This document shows positions 23,856 through 32,000 of a DNA stretch of 64,000 nucleotides, piece by piece. Position 1 is the first letter of the stretch; the number at the start of each line of letters is the position of its first letter. Origin of the DNA: Hippea sp. KM1 (GTDB taxonomy: Bacteria; Campylobacterota_A; Desulfurellia; Desulfurellales; Hippeaceae); the NCBI RefSeq assembly GCF_000526195.1, contig NZ_JAFP01000001.1, positions 1-64,000 on the forward strand, in the 5' to 3' direction. A program made the translations under genes and the position numbers. The notes below the pieces were generated by a model. It saw nothing but the letters and a program-made list of their open reading frames with translations, searched no databases and was not told the DNA's origin.

Positions 23856-24995
23856 AAGAAAATATTATACATAACCCCATATTTTCCAGAACCTAATAAA
23901 AAAGCCGGCTCAAAGTTTACATATAATCAAATAAAAAAGCTTGTAGAATTAGGGTATGATGTTGATTTGGTAAGTATAACTAGGTTTGATAAATTGGATA
24001 TAGAAAATGTACAATTAATATGTAAAAATGTTTTTGTTTTTAAAAGGGATAATTATTTATCATATTTTAATGCTTTTGTTAAAGCTTTCTTTCAAAAACA
24101 ATCTTTATTTTTGGATTTATTACCTAGTAGTTTTAAGAGACAAATTAGAATTTTATTAAATAAAAACTATGATAGAGTATTTATAGAACATAGTTATATG
24201 GCAATTTGGTTTAGAAATGAATTTGGTAATAAATATGATGATAAATTAAGAATTGTGATGCACAACATTGAAAAAGATTATTTTGAATATATGTATAAGA
24301 ATGAAAAATTAAATTTAAGTAAATTATTTTATTGGTTAGAATATAGATTTTTATTTCATAATGAAGATATCCTATTAAGAAATAAAAATTTAAAATTTTT
24401 ATTTCTTAATAAAGATAATGCAAAAAAATATAATGGTCTGTTTTTGCCAAGTTTTCCTTTCGAAGTAAAGAATGTAAAGGAGTATGCAAAGTATGATATA
24501 GGGTACATTGGATTTTTAGGAAGTCAAAGAAATATAAATGCTTTAAAATTTTTTTTAGAAAATATTTGGCCTATTATTTTAAAAAATAATAAAAATATTA
24601 CTTTTTGTATTGCAGGAAGAGGACTTAGAAATGAAGATGAAAATTATTTAAAGAAATTTAAAAATGTTTATATTATTGGGGAAATAAATAAAATAGAAAA
24701 TTTTTATTCTAATAATAAAATCATTATTGTACCTATTTTAGAGAGTATAGGTGTTCAAACAAAACTTTATGAAGCATTGTCATATTTAAAACCTGTAGTT
24801 TGTACAAAATTTGCATTAAATGGAATGCCTTTTGAAAATAATATTCATTTGTTTGCAACTAATGATATTCAAAAGTTTGCAAATTATTGTCTATTATTGC
24901 TAGAAAAAAAAGAAATAATGGAAATATTTAAGAAAAATTTAATTTCCTTAGAACAAAATATTAAAATTCAAATAGAAAAGGTTTTGAAAATATGA
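23823..24995 (+). CDS. Glycosyltransferase (GT4-like) with IS-derived start
   Basis: The 390-residue protein begins MGVTHKKVERA from the ISL3 terminus; native sequence follows as KKILYITPYFPEPNKKAGSKF, the usual opening of a GT4 glycosyltransferase, so the insertion fell at or just after the native start codon. C-terminal features include IGFLGSQRNINALKFFLENI, an acidic ESIGVQTKLYEALSYLKPVV stretch (E-x7-E equivalent) and a GT-B layout. The IS provides GAGGGGG ten bases before GTG 23,823. It overlaps the next glycosyltransferase by 4 bases. Donor and acceptor are unknown; GDP-heptose is a candidate donor from context. Confidence 0.78.
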   Translation: MGVTHKKVERAKKILYITPYFPEPNKKAGSKFTYNQIKKLVELGYDVDLVSITRFDKLDIENVQLICKNVFVFKRDNYLSYFNAFVKAFFQKQSLFLDLLPSSFKRQIRILLNKNYDRVFIEHSYMAIWFRNEFGNKYDDKLRIVMHNIEKDYFEYMYKNEKLNLSKLFYWLEYRFLFHNEDILLRNKNLKFLFLNKDNAKKYNGLFLPSFPFEVKNVKEYAKYDIGYIGFLGSQRNINALKFFLENIWPIILKNNKNITFCIAGRGLRNEDENYLKKFKNVYIIGEINKIENFYSNNKIIIVPILESIGVQTKLYEALSYLKPVVCTKFALNGMPFENNIHLFATNDIQKFANYCLLLLEKKEIMEIFKKNLISLEQNIKIQIEKVLKI

Positions 24996-26080
24996 AAATT
25001 TTATTGGTAGGTTTTAAATTATCAATAGGAAATGAACTTTATATGAATATGCTTTATAAATATTTAAAAGAAAATAATATTGAAATAGATATTTGTGGAG
25101 ATAGTAATTATATTAAGAAATATAATATTGGTAAAGTAATAGCAAACGGTGGGAATGCTAAACAGATGTTTATAGATACTATAAATCCTATAAATTGGAT
25201 AAAATTTTATAAATTATTGAAAAAAGGTAATTATGATTATGTGTTTTTTGTAACTTCACATACCCTTAATAATATTGCAATAATATTAGTAAAATTATTT
25301 AAAAATATTAAAATAATTTCTCAAATACATGATCCATTGCCTCATTCAGGAACAAGTTATGCAAAAATTATATTTTATTCTCAAAAGATTCAATCTATTT
25401 TAAGTGATTTAGTTATAGTAGCAGGAAAATCATTAAAAAATGATATAATAAAATATTATAATAAGGAAGCTAACAAAATTTTTGTTTTACCACTTGGTAG
25501 TCATAGAAAAGAGAAAAGTTTCATAAATAAATCAAAAAGACAATATTTTTCAGTATTAGGTAGAATAGAGGAGTATAAAGGGATAGATGTCTTTTTAAAA
25601 GCAATAATAAAAATATTAAAAGATGAAAATATGAAAAAGTTAAAGTTTGTTATAGCAGGAGATGGTGATATATCTAAATATAAAAATTTAATACAACAGA
25701 TTCCAAAAGAAAATTTAGTTATAAAAAATTATTTAATTAGTGATGAAGAATTTGATGAAATAATAAAAAACTCTTATGCGGTTGTATTGCCATACAAAGA
25801 TGGAACTCAGACAGGAACAGTTCAAATTGCTTACTCTAATAGTACACCTTGTATAGTTACTAAAGTTGGTAGTATATATGAACTTGTAGAAGATAAAAAA
25901 ACAGGTTATATAATAGAACCAAATAATGTTGAAGAGTTAGTAAATGCTATAAAAAAAATGTTTTTTAATAGTGATATTATAGAAATGGAGAAAAATGCAT
26001 ATGCATTTTACAATAAATATTTAAAATGGGATAGTATTATTAATCAATTGATAGAAAAACTTAACAGAAGGGATTTTTAA
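24992..26080 (+). CDS. Glycosyltransferase, GT4 family
   Basis: The 362-residue GT-B protein carries the Glycos_transf_1 domain: FSVLGRIEEYKGIDVFLKA, FVIAGDGD, YKDGTQTGTVQIAYSNSTPCI and ELVEDKKTGYIIEPNNVEEL. The N-terminal half has MKILLVGFKLSIGNELYMN. It ends one base into the epimerase start and so is tightly coupled. The DNA is extremely AT-rich, and the protein is rich in Lys, Asn and Ile. It probably adds one of the sugars of the repeat unit. Confidence 0.82.
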   Translation: MKILLVGFKLSIGNELYMNMLYKYLKENNIEIDICGDSNYIKKYNIGKVIANGGNAKQMFIDTINPINWIKFYKLLKKGNYDYVFFVTSHTLNNIAIILVKLFKNIKIISQIHDPLPHSGTSYAKIIFYSQKIQSILSDLVIVAGKSLKNDIIKYYNKEANKIFVLPLGSHRKEKSFINKSKRQYFSVLGRIEEYKGIDVFLKAIIKILKDENMKKLKFVIAGDGDISKYKNLIQQIPKENLVIKNYLISDEEFDEIIKNSYAVVLPYKDGTQTGTVQIAYSNSTPCIVTKVGSIYELVEDKKTGYIIEPNNVEELVNAIKKMFFNSDIIEMEKNAYAFYNKYLKWDSIINQLIEKLNRRDF

Positions 26081-27036
26081 TGATTATTATAACTGGAGGA
26101 GCGGGATTTATAGGTAGTAATTTAGTAGAATATCTTAACAAAAAAGGAAGAAAAGATATTATTATTATTGATGAATTTTCTCAGAAAAATAAATATAAAA
26201 ATATTGTTGATTTAGAATTTACTGATGTGTTGAATTTTCAAAAAGGATTTGATTATTTAAAAAATGTATTAAAAAATTATGACATTGAAGTGGTTTTTCA
26301 TATTGGTGCAAATGCTGATGTATTGATTAATGATTGTAATATTATGTTAGATGATAATTTTGAACATTCTAAATTTTGGTTCTATTTTTCAAAAGAAAAT
26401 AACATACCATTTATTTATGCATCTAGTAGTGCAGTATATGGAAATAGTCAGTGTTTTAAAATTAAAAAAGAGTGTGAAAAACCTCATAATGAATATGCTT
26501 TTTCTAAATGGTTATTTGATAAATTTGTATTGAATAATTTAAATATTGGAAATAGAGTAATAGGATTTAGATTTTTTAATGTTTTTGGAATGAGAGAGTT
26601 TCATAAAGGGAAAAATGCAAGTTTGCCTTATAGGTTTTTTGAATTTATAAGAGAAAAAGGATATATTGATTTATTTGATGCTGAAATTAAAAGAGATTAT
26701 GTTTATGTAGATGATGTATGTGAAGTTTTATATTATGCATGGAATAATAAGATAGATAATGGAATTTATAATTTAGGCAGTGGTAACCCAATAAGTCATG
26801 AAAAATTAGCTAATTTTGTAGTTGAAACTTTAATAGAAAGAAAAATTATTGAAAAAGGAAATAGCTATATAAAAAAAATTCCTATGCCAGAAAATTTAAA
26901 AACAAAATTTCAGTTTTATACAATAGCAGAAGAACTACCATATTGGATTAGACAATTTACTATTAACAATGAAATAAAAATTAAATTATATATTAATAAG
27001 TTAGTAGAAAGGTTTTATAATGTTAATTCGCTCTAA
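26080..27036 (+). CDS. HldD-like NAD-dependent sugar-nucleotide epimerase
   Basis: The 318-residue SDR-type protein has the nucleotide-binding [17 protein letters not shown], a catalytic Y-x-x-x-K (YAFSK) and [19 protein letters not shown], which closely follows ADP-glycero-manno-heptose 6-epimerase (R-x-F-N-V-Y-G-x-R-E-x-H-K-G). It adjoins hddA, gmhA and hddC, which make the GDP-D,D-heptose branch, so its substrate may be an activated heptose (ADP or GDP form). It could also be a related C4/C6 epimerase. The end overlaps hddA by 17 bases. Confidence 0.75.
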   Translation: MIIITGGAGFIGSNLVEYLNKKGRKDIIIIDEFSQKNKYKNIVDLEFTDVLNFQKGFDYLKNVLKNYDIEVVFHIGANADVLINDCNIMLDDNFEHSKFWFYFSKENNIPFIYASSSAVYGNSQCFKIKKECEKPHNEYAFSKWLFDKFVLNNLNIGNRVIGFRFFNVFGMREFHKGKNASLPYRFFEFIREKGYIDLFDAEIKRDYVYVDDVCEVLYYAWNNKIDNGIYNLGSGNPISHEKLANFVVETLIERKIIEKGNSYIKKIPMPENLKTKFQFYTIAEELPYWIRQFTINNEIKIKLYINKLVERFYNVNSL

Positions 27037-28036
27037 AGCACCACTTAGATTAGGTCTTGCAGGAGGAGGAACGGATTTAGATGTTTATGCAAGTAGATAT
27101 GTTGGATATGTATTAAATGCTACTATTTCATTATATGCTCATACTACATTAGAAAAGTTGGATAATGGAAAAATTATTTTTCATTCTGTTGATAATGATG
27201 AGTATTTAGAAATTGATAGCAAAGAATTTTTAGAATTAGATGGGAAAATGGATTTATATAAAGGGATTTATAATAGAATTGTAAAAAATTTTGTTAAAAA
27301 ACCGCTATCTTTTAAACTTATTACGTATTCAGATGTTCCAAGTGGAAGTGGACTTGGGGGAAGTTCTACATTAGTTGTTGCTATTATAAAGGCTTTTGTA
27401 GAATGGCTTAATTTGCCACTTGGTGAGTATGATATAGCAAAATTGGCTTATGAAATAGAGAGAGAAGATATAGGAATAGTTGGAGGAGCACAAGATCAGT
27501 ATGCGGCTACTTTTGGAGGATTTAATTTTATGGAATTTTATGGAGATAAAAGAGTAATTGTTAATCCTTTAAGAGTAAAAAATTGGATAATAGATGAATT
27601 AGAAGAAAGTATAATTTTATATTTTACAGGCATACAAAGAAGTGCAAGTGTTATTGAAAAAGAAAAAGAAAGTGTTTTAAAAAAAGAAAAATCGCTTGAA
27701 GCAATGCATGAAGTAAAAGAAGATGCAATAAAGATGAAAGAGTATTTACTAAAAGGTGATATTAAAAATTTTGCTAAAATTTTAGGAAAATCTTGGGAAG
27801 CAAAAAAAAGAGTAAGCTCAGCTATTTCAAATAGTGAAATAGATAGAATCTATAATCTCGCAATGGAGAATGGAGCATATAGTGGTAAAGTAAGTGGTGC
27901 AGGTGGTGGTGGATTTATGTTTTTTATGGTAGATCCAACTAAAAAATATCATTTAATTAATTTGCTAAACAAACAAGGCGGACAAGTTTATAATTTTCAT
28001 TTTACAAAAGAAGGAACAAAAGGCTGGAAAGTATAA
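27020..28036 (+). CDS. hddA: D-glycero-D-manno-heptose 7-phosphate 1-kinase (HddA)
   Basis: The 338-residue GHMP kinase begins [20 protein letters not shown], has the ATP loop [12 protein letters not shown] and motif 3 [12 protein letters not shown]. It resembles HddA, which makes D-glycero-alpha-D-manno-heptose 1,7-bisphosphate for GDP-heptose. Family neighbours gmhA and hddC follow directly. Related fucokinase-type GHMP enzymes are an alternative, but the operon fixes the call. Confidence 0.85.
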   Translation: MLIRSKAPLRLGLAGGGTDLDVYASRYVGYVLNATISLYAHTTLEKLDNGKIIFHSVDNDEYLEIDSKEFLELDGKMDLYKGIYNRIVKNFVKKPLSFKLITYSDVPSGSGLGGSSTLVVAIIKAFVEWLNLPLGEYDIAKLAYEIEREDIGIVGGAQDQYAATFGGFNFMEFYGDKRVIVNPLRVKNWIIDELEESIILYFTGIQRSASVIEKEKESVLKKEKSLEAMHEVKEDAIKMKEYLLKGDIKNFAKILGKSWEAKKRVSSAISNSEIDRIYNLAMENGAYSGKVSGAGGGGFMFFMVDPTKKYHLINLLNKQGGQVYNFHFTKEGTKGWKV

Positions 28037-28085
28037 ATTAATTATGAATTTTAAATTATAAATTTTGAATTAAAAAGGAGAGAGG

Positions 28086-28670
28086 ATGAAAAAGTTTGTA
28101 GAAACTCAGATAAAAAAATCTTATGAAGTTAAAAAGAGTATTTTAGATAATGAAAAATTAATCAATGAGATATTAGAAATCGGTAATTTGTTAATAGAGA
28201 CTTATAAAAAGGGAAATAAGCTGTTAATTGCAGGTAATGGAGGAAGTGCAGCAGATGCTCAACATATTGCAGGAGAATTGGTTAGTAAATTTTATTTCGA
28301 TAGACCTGCCCTTCCAGCAATAGCTCTTACAACTGATACAAGTATAATTACAGCTATTGGAAATGATTACGGATATGAATATCTTTTTTCAAGACAAATT
28401 GAAGCAAATGGAGTTAAAGGAGATGTATTTTTAGGGATTTCTACAAGCGGAAACTCAAAAAATATTATAGAAGGATTAAAAACAGCAAAAGAAAAAGGGC
28501 TTATTACAATTGGCTTAACAGGTGAAAGTGGAGGAAAGATGAAAGAATTGTGTGATTATTGTATATGTGTGCCATCAAGCGAAACTCCAAGAATTCAAGA
28601 AGCTCATATATTAATAGGGCATATTTTATGTTCAGTTATAGAAGAAGCTATTTTTGGTAAAGGATTTTAG
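28086..28670 (+). CDS. gmhA: Sedoheptulose 7-phosphate isomerase (GmhA)
   Basis: The 194-residue SIS-domain protein has the GmhA signature LLIAGNGGSAADAQHIAGEL, TTDTSIITAIGNDYGY, GISTSGNSKNIIEGL and a C-terminal ETPRIQEAHILIGH with the catalytic Glu/His. It converts sedoheptulose 7-phosphate to D-glycero-D-manno-heptose 7-phosphate, the substrate for HddA. The start follows AAAAAGGAGAGAGG. Stop and hddC start overlap by one base. Confidence 0.92.
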   Translation: MKKFVETQIKKSYEVKKSILDNEKLINEILEIGNLLIETYKKGNKLLIAGNGGSAADAQHIAGELVSKFYFDRPALPAIALTTDTSIITAIGNDYGYEYLFSRQIEANGVKGDVFLGISTSGNSKNIIEGLKTAKEKGLITIGLTGESGGKMKELCDYCICVPSSETPRIQEAHILIGHILCSVIEEAIFGKGF

Positions 28671-29392
28671 TGGAAGCTATTGTTTTAGCTGGGGGACTTG
28701 GGACAAGGCTTAGAAGTGTAGTTAGTGATGTGCCAAAACCTATGGCTCCTATAAATGATAAGCCTTTTTTAGAGTATATTTTAGAGTTTTTGAATAATCA
28801 AAATATAAAAAAAGTTATTTTATCTGTTGGGTATAAATGGGAAGTGATAAAAGATTATTTTGGTGACAAATATAAAGATATTGAATTAGTTTATAATATA
28901 GAAAAAGAACAGTTAGGCACAGGCGGAGCTATAAAAGATTCTTTAAAGCTGACAAAGAATGATGAAGTTTATGTTTTAAACGGGGATACTTTTTTTGATG
29001 TTGATTTGTCAAAAATGAAATTAGATAGTAATTTAATAGAAATTGCATTAAAAGAAATGAAAGATTTTGACAGGTATGGAGTTGTTGAAATAGATGAAAA
29101 TAGATATATTCGAAATTTTAAAGAAAAGTCATATTATAATCAGGGGTTTATCAATGGAGGAATATATTTATTAAAAAGAGAAATTTTTGATGATTTTAAT
29201 TTGCCAAAAAAGTTTTCTTTTGAAGAGTTTTTAGAGAATAATTTTCAAAACTTAAAAGCAAAAGGAAAAGTTTTTAATAGTTATTTTATAGATATAGGTA
29301 TTCCAGAAGATTATGAAAAAGCAAAAAGGTATTTTAGTGAAAACTTTATTTTTAGCCCTCATTCCGCACCTCTCCCTCCATTTATACCATAA
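28670..29392 (+). CDS. hddC: D-glycero-alpha-D-manno-heptose 1-phosphate guanylyltransferase (HddC), IS-altered C-terminus
   Basis: The 240-residue nucleotidyltransferase has LAGGLGTRLRSVVSDVPKPM, LGTGGAIKDSL and NGDTFFDVDL, all typical of HddC, the last step to GDP-D-glycero-D-manno-heptose. The bisphosphatase GmhB between HddA and HddC is not in this window. The last 13 or so residues (SPHSAPLPPFIP) are read from the terminal repeat of an IS1634 remnant starting near 29,354, so the native tail was lost or replaced; the catalytic part is complete. Translation starts at GTG 28,670. Confidence 0.88.
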   Translation: MEAIVLAGGLGTRLRSVVSDVPKPMAPINDKPFLEYILEFLNNQNIKKVILSVGYKWEVIKDYFGDKYKDIELVYNIEKEQLGTGGAIKDSLKLTKNDEVYVLNGDTFFDVDLSKMKLDSNLIEIALKEMKDFDRYGVVEIDENRYIRNFKEKSYYNQGFINGGIYLLKREIFDDFNLPKKFSFEEFLENNFQNLKAKGKVFNSYFIDIGIPEDYEKAKRYFSENFIFSPHSAPLPPFIP

Positions 29393-29608
29393 AACCTCAT
29401 ATAATCTCCACCCAACAGCTCCAATATAAGCCTATGCTTATCTTCCAACCCAACAATTTGCTCTTGGTTGTTTAGAATAAGTAGATGTATGGCAAAGAAG
29501 TTCTCAAACACCCACCTTACTGTTGGGTTCTGAATGGGTTTTCCAAGCTGATTGGGAAAGGTCTTGCTTTTATTCTTAAGATCACTTCTTATTCTTATAA
29601 TGCCCCCG
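29354..29608 (-). mobile_element. IS1634-type element, 3' remnant
   Basis: The minus-strand frame 29,608-29,359 encodes NQLGKPIQNPTVRWVFENFF, then IVGLEDKHRLILELLGGDYM and a stop, the C-terminal end of IS1634-type transposases. The terminal repeat (outward GGTGCGGAATGAGGG) lies inside the hddC 3' end. IS256 copy C cuts it at 29,608. The N-terminal remnant is at 14,471-14,742; the middle, several hundred codons, is absent from the window. Confidence 0.75.
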
Positions 29609-29633
29609 GGCAGTGTAAAATTACTTGTGTCAC

Positions 29634-29692
29634 CCTTTGAAGGGAGAGGGGTTATATGTTATAACCCCTCTTTGACACTAACCCTTCAAAGG
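29634..29692 (+). promoter_or_regulatory. IS256 transposase promoter nested in an RBS-sequestering hairpin, copy C
   Basis: Outer arms 29,634-29,644 and 29,682-29,692 are perfectly complementary (11 bases) and flank a perfect 12-base inner stem (29,645-29,671, 3-base loop). The right arm includes AAAGG of the AAAGGAGG ribosome site (29,688-29,695). A promoter TTGAAG (29,637-29,642), 17 bases, TATAAC (29,660-29,665) predicts transcripts starting near 29,672, after the left arm. Native mRNA would therefore keep the ribosome site free, while read-through mRNA would fold it away. All three copies share this. Confidence 0.6.
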
Positions 29693-29703
29693 AGGAAAAA
29701 CAC

Positions 29704-30807
29704 ATGTATGATTTGATTTTTACACAATTGAAGGAAGAATTCAAGTCAATGATTGAAAGGATCATGAAAGAGGAAAGAGACAGGTACTTAGAAGAGAACA
29801 AATCAACAAGGGCAAATGGATATTACACAAGGTCACCAAAAACAATATTAGGTCAGATGGAGCTTTCCATCCCCAGAACAAGGGACGGCAAGTTCAAAAG
29901 CGATGTATTGCCTGAGAGAAAGAGGGTGATGTTTCTCCTTGATGACATAATAAGGGCAATGTTCGTGTCTGGAGTCTCATCAAGGAAGGCAGGCAAGGTT
30001 TTAGAAAATCTCATTGGATGTTCCATATCATCCCAGTTTGCAAGCTATATTTCCGACATACCAAAAGAGGTCATAGAGGAGTTCAAAAACAGAAGGTTGG
30101 ATGATGAGTATCCAGTCCTATACATAGATGCAACATACCTGCCTCTGAAGAGGGACAGTGTAGAAAAAGAGGCAGTTTATGCTGTTCTGGGATTGAGATA
30201 CGACGGCAGAAGAAACATACTTGCATACTTCCTACCTGGAGGCAATGAGAATACACAGATGTGGAGAGAGATATTTGAGGACCTAAAATCAAGGGGACTA
30301 AAGAATGTCAGAATGATAATCAGCGATGATCTAAAAGGGCTCTCAAGATCAATAGAGGAGGCATTCCCCAAAGCAAAGCATCAGCTATGCTGGTTTCATC
30401 TGAAGAAGAACATAAAAAGCAAGGTGAGAAAGAGACACTGGGATGAGATGCTGAAAGAGCTAAACCAGATAATGGAGGCTAAGACCCAAGAGGAGGCAGA
30501 ACTCTTGATGAATGAGTTCATCGACAAATGGAGTAGGCTCTATAAATCCCTAAACAGCCTAAAAAGTAAAGTCAAGAACTATACACACTTCTCAAACCTC
30601 AATGAAAAGATAAAGGTATACTTTTCAACAACAAACTGGATGGAGAGGTGTTTCAAGGAATTAAAGGATTCTTTAAGAATTAGGGGTTATCTCCATTCTG
30701 AGGACAGTGCTGAAAAGTTCCTTTACCTTTTCTTCAAAGATAAGGATGAGAAGTATTCATCAAGAAAGCTCAGATACTCTGAATACCTGATGGAGGCTTT
30801 TGGATAG
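29704..30807 (+). CDS. IS256 (mutator) transposase, copy C
   Basis: This intact 367-residue transposase is the same as in copy B, with the mutator DDE regions YIDATYLPLKRD, IISDDLKGLSRS, CWFHLKKN and NWMERCFKELKD. The ribosome site AAAGGAGG is eight bases upstream. With copy B it bounds the 15-kb cassette. Confidence 0.93.
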   Translation: MYDLIFTQLKEEFKSMIERIMKEERDRYLEENKSTRANGYYTRSPKTILGQMELSIPRTRDGKFKSDVLPERKRVMFLLDDIIRAMFVSGVSSRKAGKVLENLIGCSISSQFASYISDIPKEVIEEFKNRRLDDEYPVLYIDATYLPLKRDSVEKEAVYAVLGLRYDGRRNILAYFLPGGNENTQMWREIFEDLKSRGLKNVRMIISDDLKGLSRSIEEAFPKAKHQLCWFHLKKNIKSKVRKRHWDEMLKELNQIMEAKTQEEAELLMNEFIDKWSRLYKSLNSLKSKVKNYTHFSNLNEKIKVYFSTTNWMERCFKELKDSLRIRGYLHSEDSAEKFLYLFFKDKDEKYSSRKLRYSEYLMEAFG

Positions 30808-30885
30808 ATGGGGAAACTAAGTGAACCAAACAGGAAGAGGGGTGACACAAAAAAGTTGACATTGCCCTTCAAAATCAAACATTAT

Positions 30886-30914
30886 TTGACAAAAGATAAA
30901 AAATAAAATAAAAA
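30886..30914 (+). promoter_or_regulatory. galE promoter
   Basis: TTGACA (30,886-30,891), 17 bases, TAAAAA (30,909-30,914); leader of about 20 bases with GGGAGG (30,928-30,933) before the ATG. It lies 20 bases outside IS256 copy C. Confidence 0.55.
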
Positions 30915-30941
30915 CTCACCAAAAATTGGGAGGTTTAATCC

Positions 30942-31946
30942 ATGAAAATCCTGATCACCGGTGGGGCGGGGTATATTGGAAGCCATGTTGCAAAGCACAT
31001 ACTCAAAGAGACGAACTTTGAGCTAACGATAGTGGATAACCTCTCCACCGGTTTTTTAAGGACAATAGAGACACTGAAGACCATCAGGGATTTTGAGTTT
31101 ATTAAGCTGGATCTGTCAAATTGGAACGATACGCAAAACCTATTCAAAACCCACGGGTTTGATGCTGTTATACACTTTGCGGCAAGCTTGATAGTGCCAG
31201 AAAGTGTCGAAAATCCGCTTAAATACTATCTAAACAATACATCCAATGGAATGCACCTAATAAAGTGCTGTATAGATTACGGTGTAGATTATTTCATATT
31301 CTCCTCAACGGCAGCCGTGTATGGACAACCAGAGTTATCGGCTAAGGATAGAATCAAGGAAACCCACCCAACAGAGCCTATAAACCCTTACGGCAAAAGT
31401 AAGCTGTTTGTTGAAAATATCCTAAAGGATGCAGCAGAAGCCCACAAAGGCTTTAGGTATGTAGCTTTAAGATACTTCAATGTGGCAGGCGCAGACAAGG
31501 AAGGCCTAATAGGCCAGAGCACAAAAAATGCAACGCATCTGATAAAGGTTGCAGCACAGACGGCACTGGGCAAAAGGGATAAGATGTTTATATTTGGGGA
31601 TGATTATCCAACACCCGACGGCACATGCATAAGGGACTATATCGATGTGGATGATTTGGCTGTAGCCCATCTAAAGGCCTTAGAATATATCAAAAACAAC
31701 AAAAGCGATGTGTTCAACTGCGGCTATGGTAAGGGTTTCTCTGTAAAAGAGGTAATCCAAACAATGAAGGAGGTAAGCGGCAACGACTTTAGGGTTGAAA
31801 TTACACAAAGAAGAGCGGGCGACCCTGCGATACTTGTTGCCGACAATACAAAGATCACACAACTAATGGGGTGGAAGCCCCTATATAACGATTTAAAACT
31901 CATCTGCAAAACAGCCCTCGACTGGGAAAGAAAACTCTCAAATTGA
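30942..31946 (+). CDS. galE: UDP-glucose 4-epimerase
   Basis: The 334-residue SDR-type epimerase has GGAGYIGSH (NAD binding), FIFSSTAAVYG, a catalytic YGKSK and ALRYFNVAGA. It interconverts UDP-glucose and UDP-galactose and may also act on UDP-GlcNAc, supplying precursors for the surface polymer. Composition is like the housekeeping genes, not like blocks I-III. It is the last glycan-related gene before dnaA and has its own promoter. Confidence 0.9.
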   Translation: MKILITGGAGYIGSHVAKHILKETNFELTIVDNLSTGFLRTIETLKTIRDFEFIKLDLSNWNDTQNLFKTHGFDAVIHFAASLIVPESVENPLKYYLNNTSNGMHLIKCCIDYGVDYFIFSSTAAVYGQPELSAKDRIKETHPTEPINPYGKSKLFVENILKDAAEAHKGFRYVALRYFNVAGADKEGLIGQSTKNATHLIKVAAQTALGKRDKMFIFGDDYPTPDGTCIRDYIDVDDLAVAHLKALEYIKNNKSDVFNCGYGKGFSVKEVIQTMKEVSGNDFRVEITQRRAGDPAILVADNTKITQLMGWKPLYNDLKLICKTALDWERKLSN

Positions 31947-31963
31947 ACCCAAAGCCCATATAA

Positions 31964-31992
31964 TTGAAAAAGAACAATCTATGTAATATAAT
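31964..31992 (+). promoter_or_regulatory. dnaA promoter, apparently leaderless
   Basis: TTGAAA (31,964-31,969), a 17-base spacer and TATAAT (31,987-31,992) are followed by only eight bases before the ATG at 32,001. Transcription is predicted to begin at or within a base or two of the start codon. The GGGG at 31,993-31,996 would lie upstream of the mRNA. Confidence 0.65.
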
Positions 31993-32000
31993 GGGGCGCT

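Larger units (their letters stand above)
29609..30866 (+). mobile_element. IS256-family element, copy C, intact
   Basis: The element is 1,258 bp with ends GGCAGTGTAAAATTAC from 29,609 and GGCAATGTCAACTTTT inward from 30,866. Flanking bases (tgcccccg and cttcaaaa) are not duplicated. The right terminal repeat contains an outward TTGACA (30,855-30,860) that could serve as a mobile -35 box. It is inverted relative to copies A and B. Confidence 0.9.
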
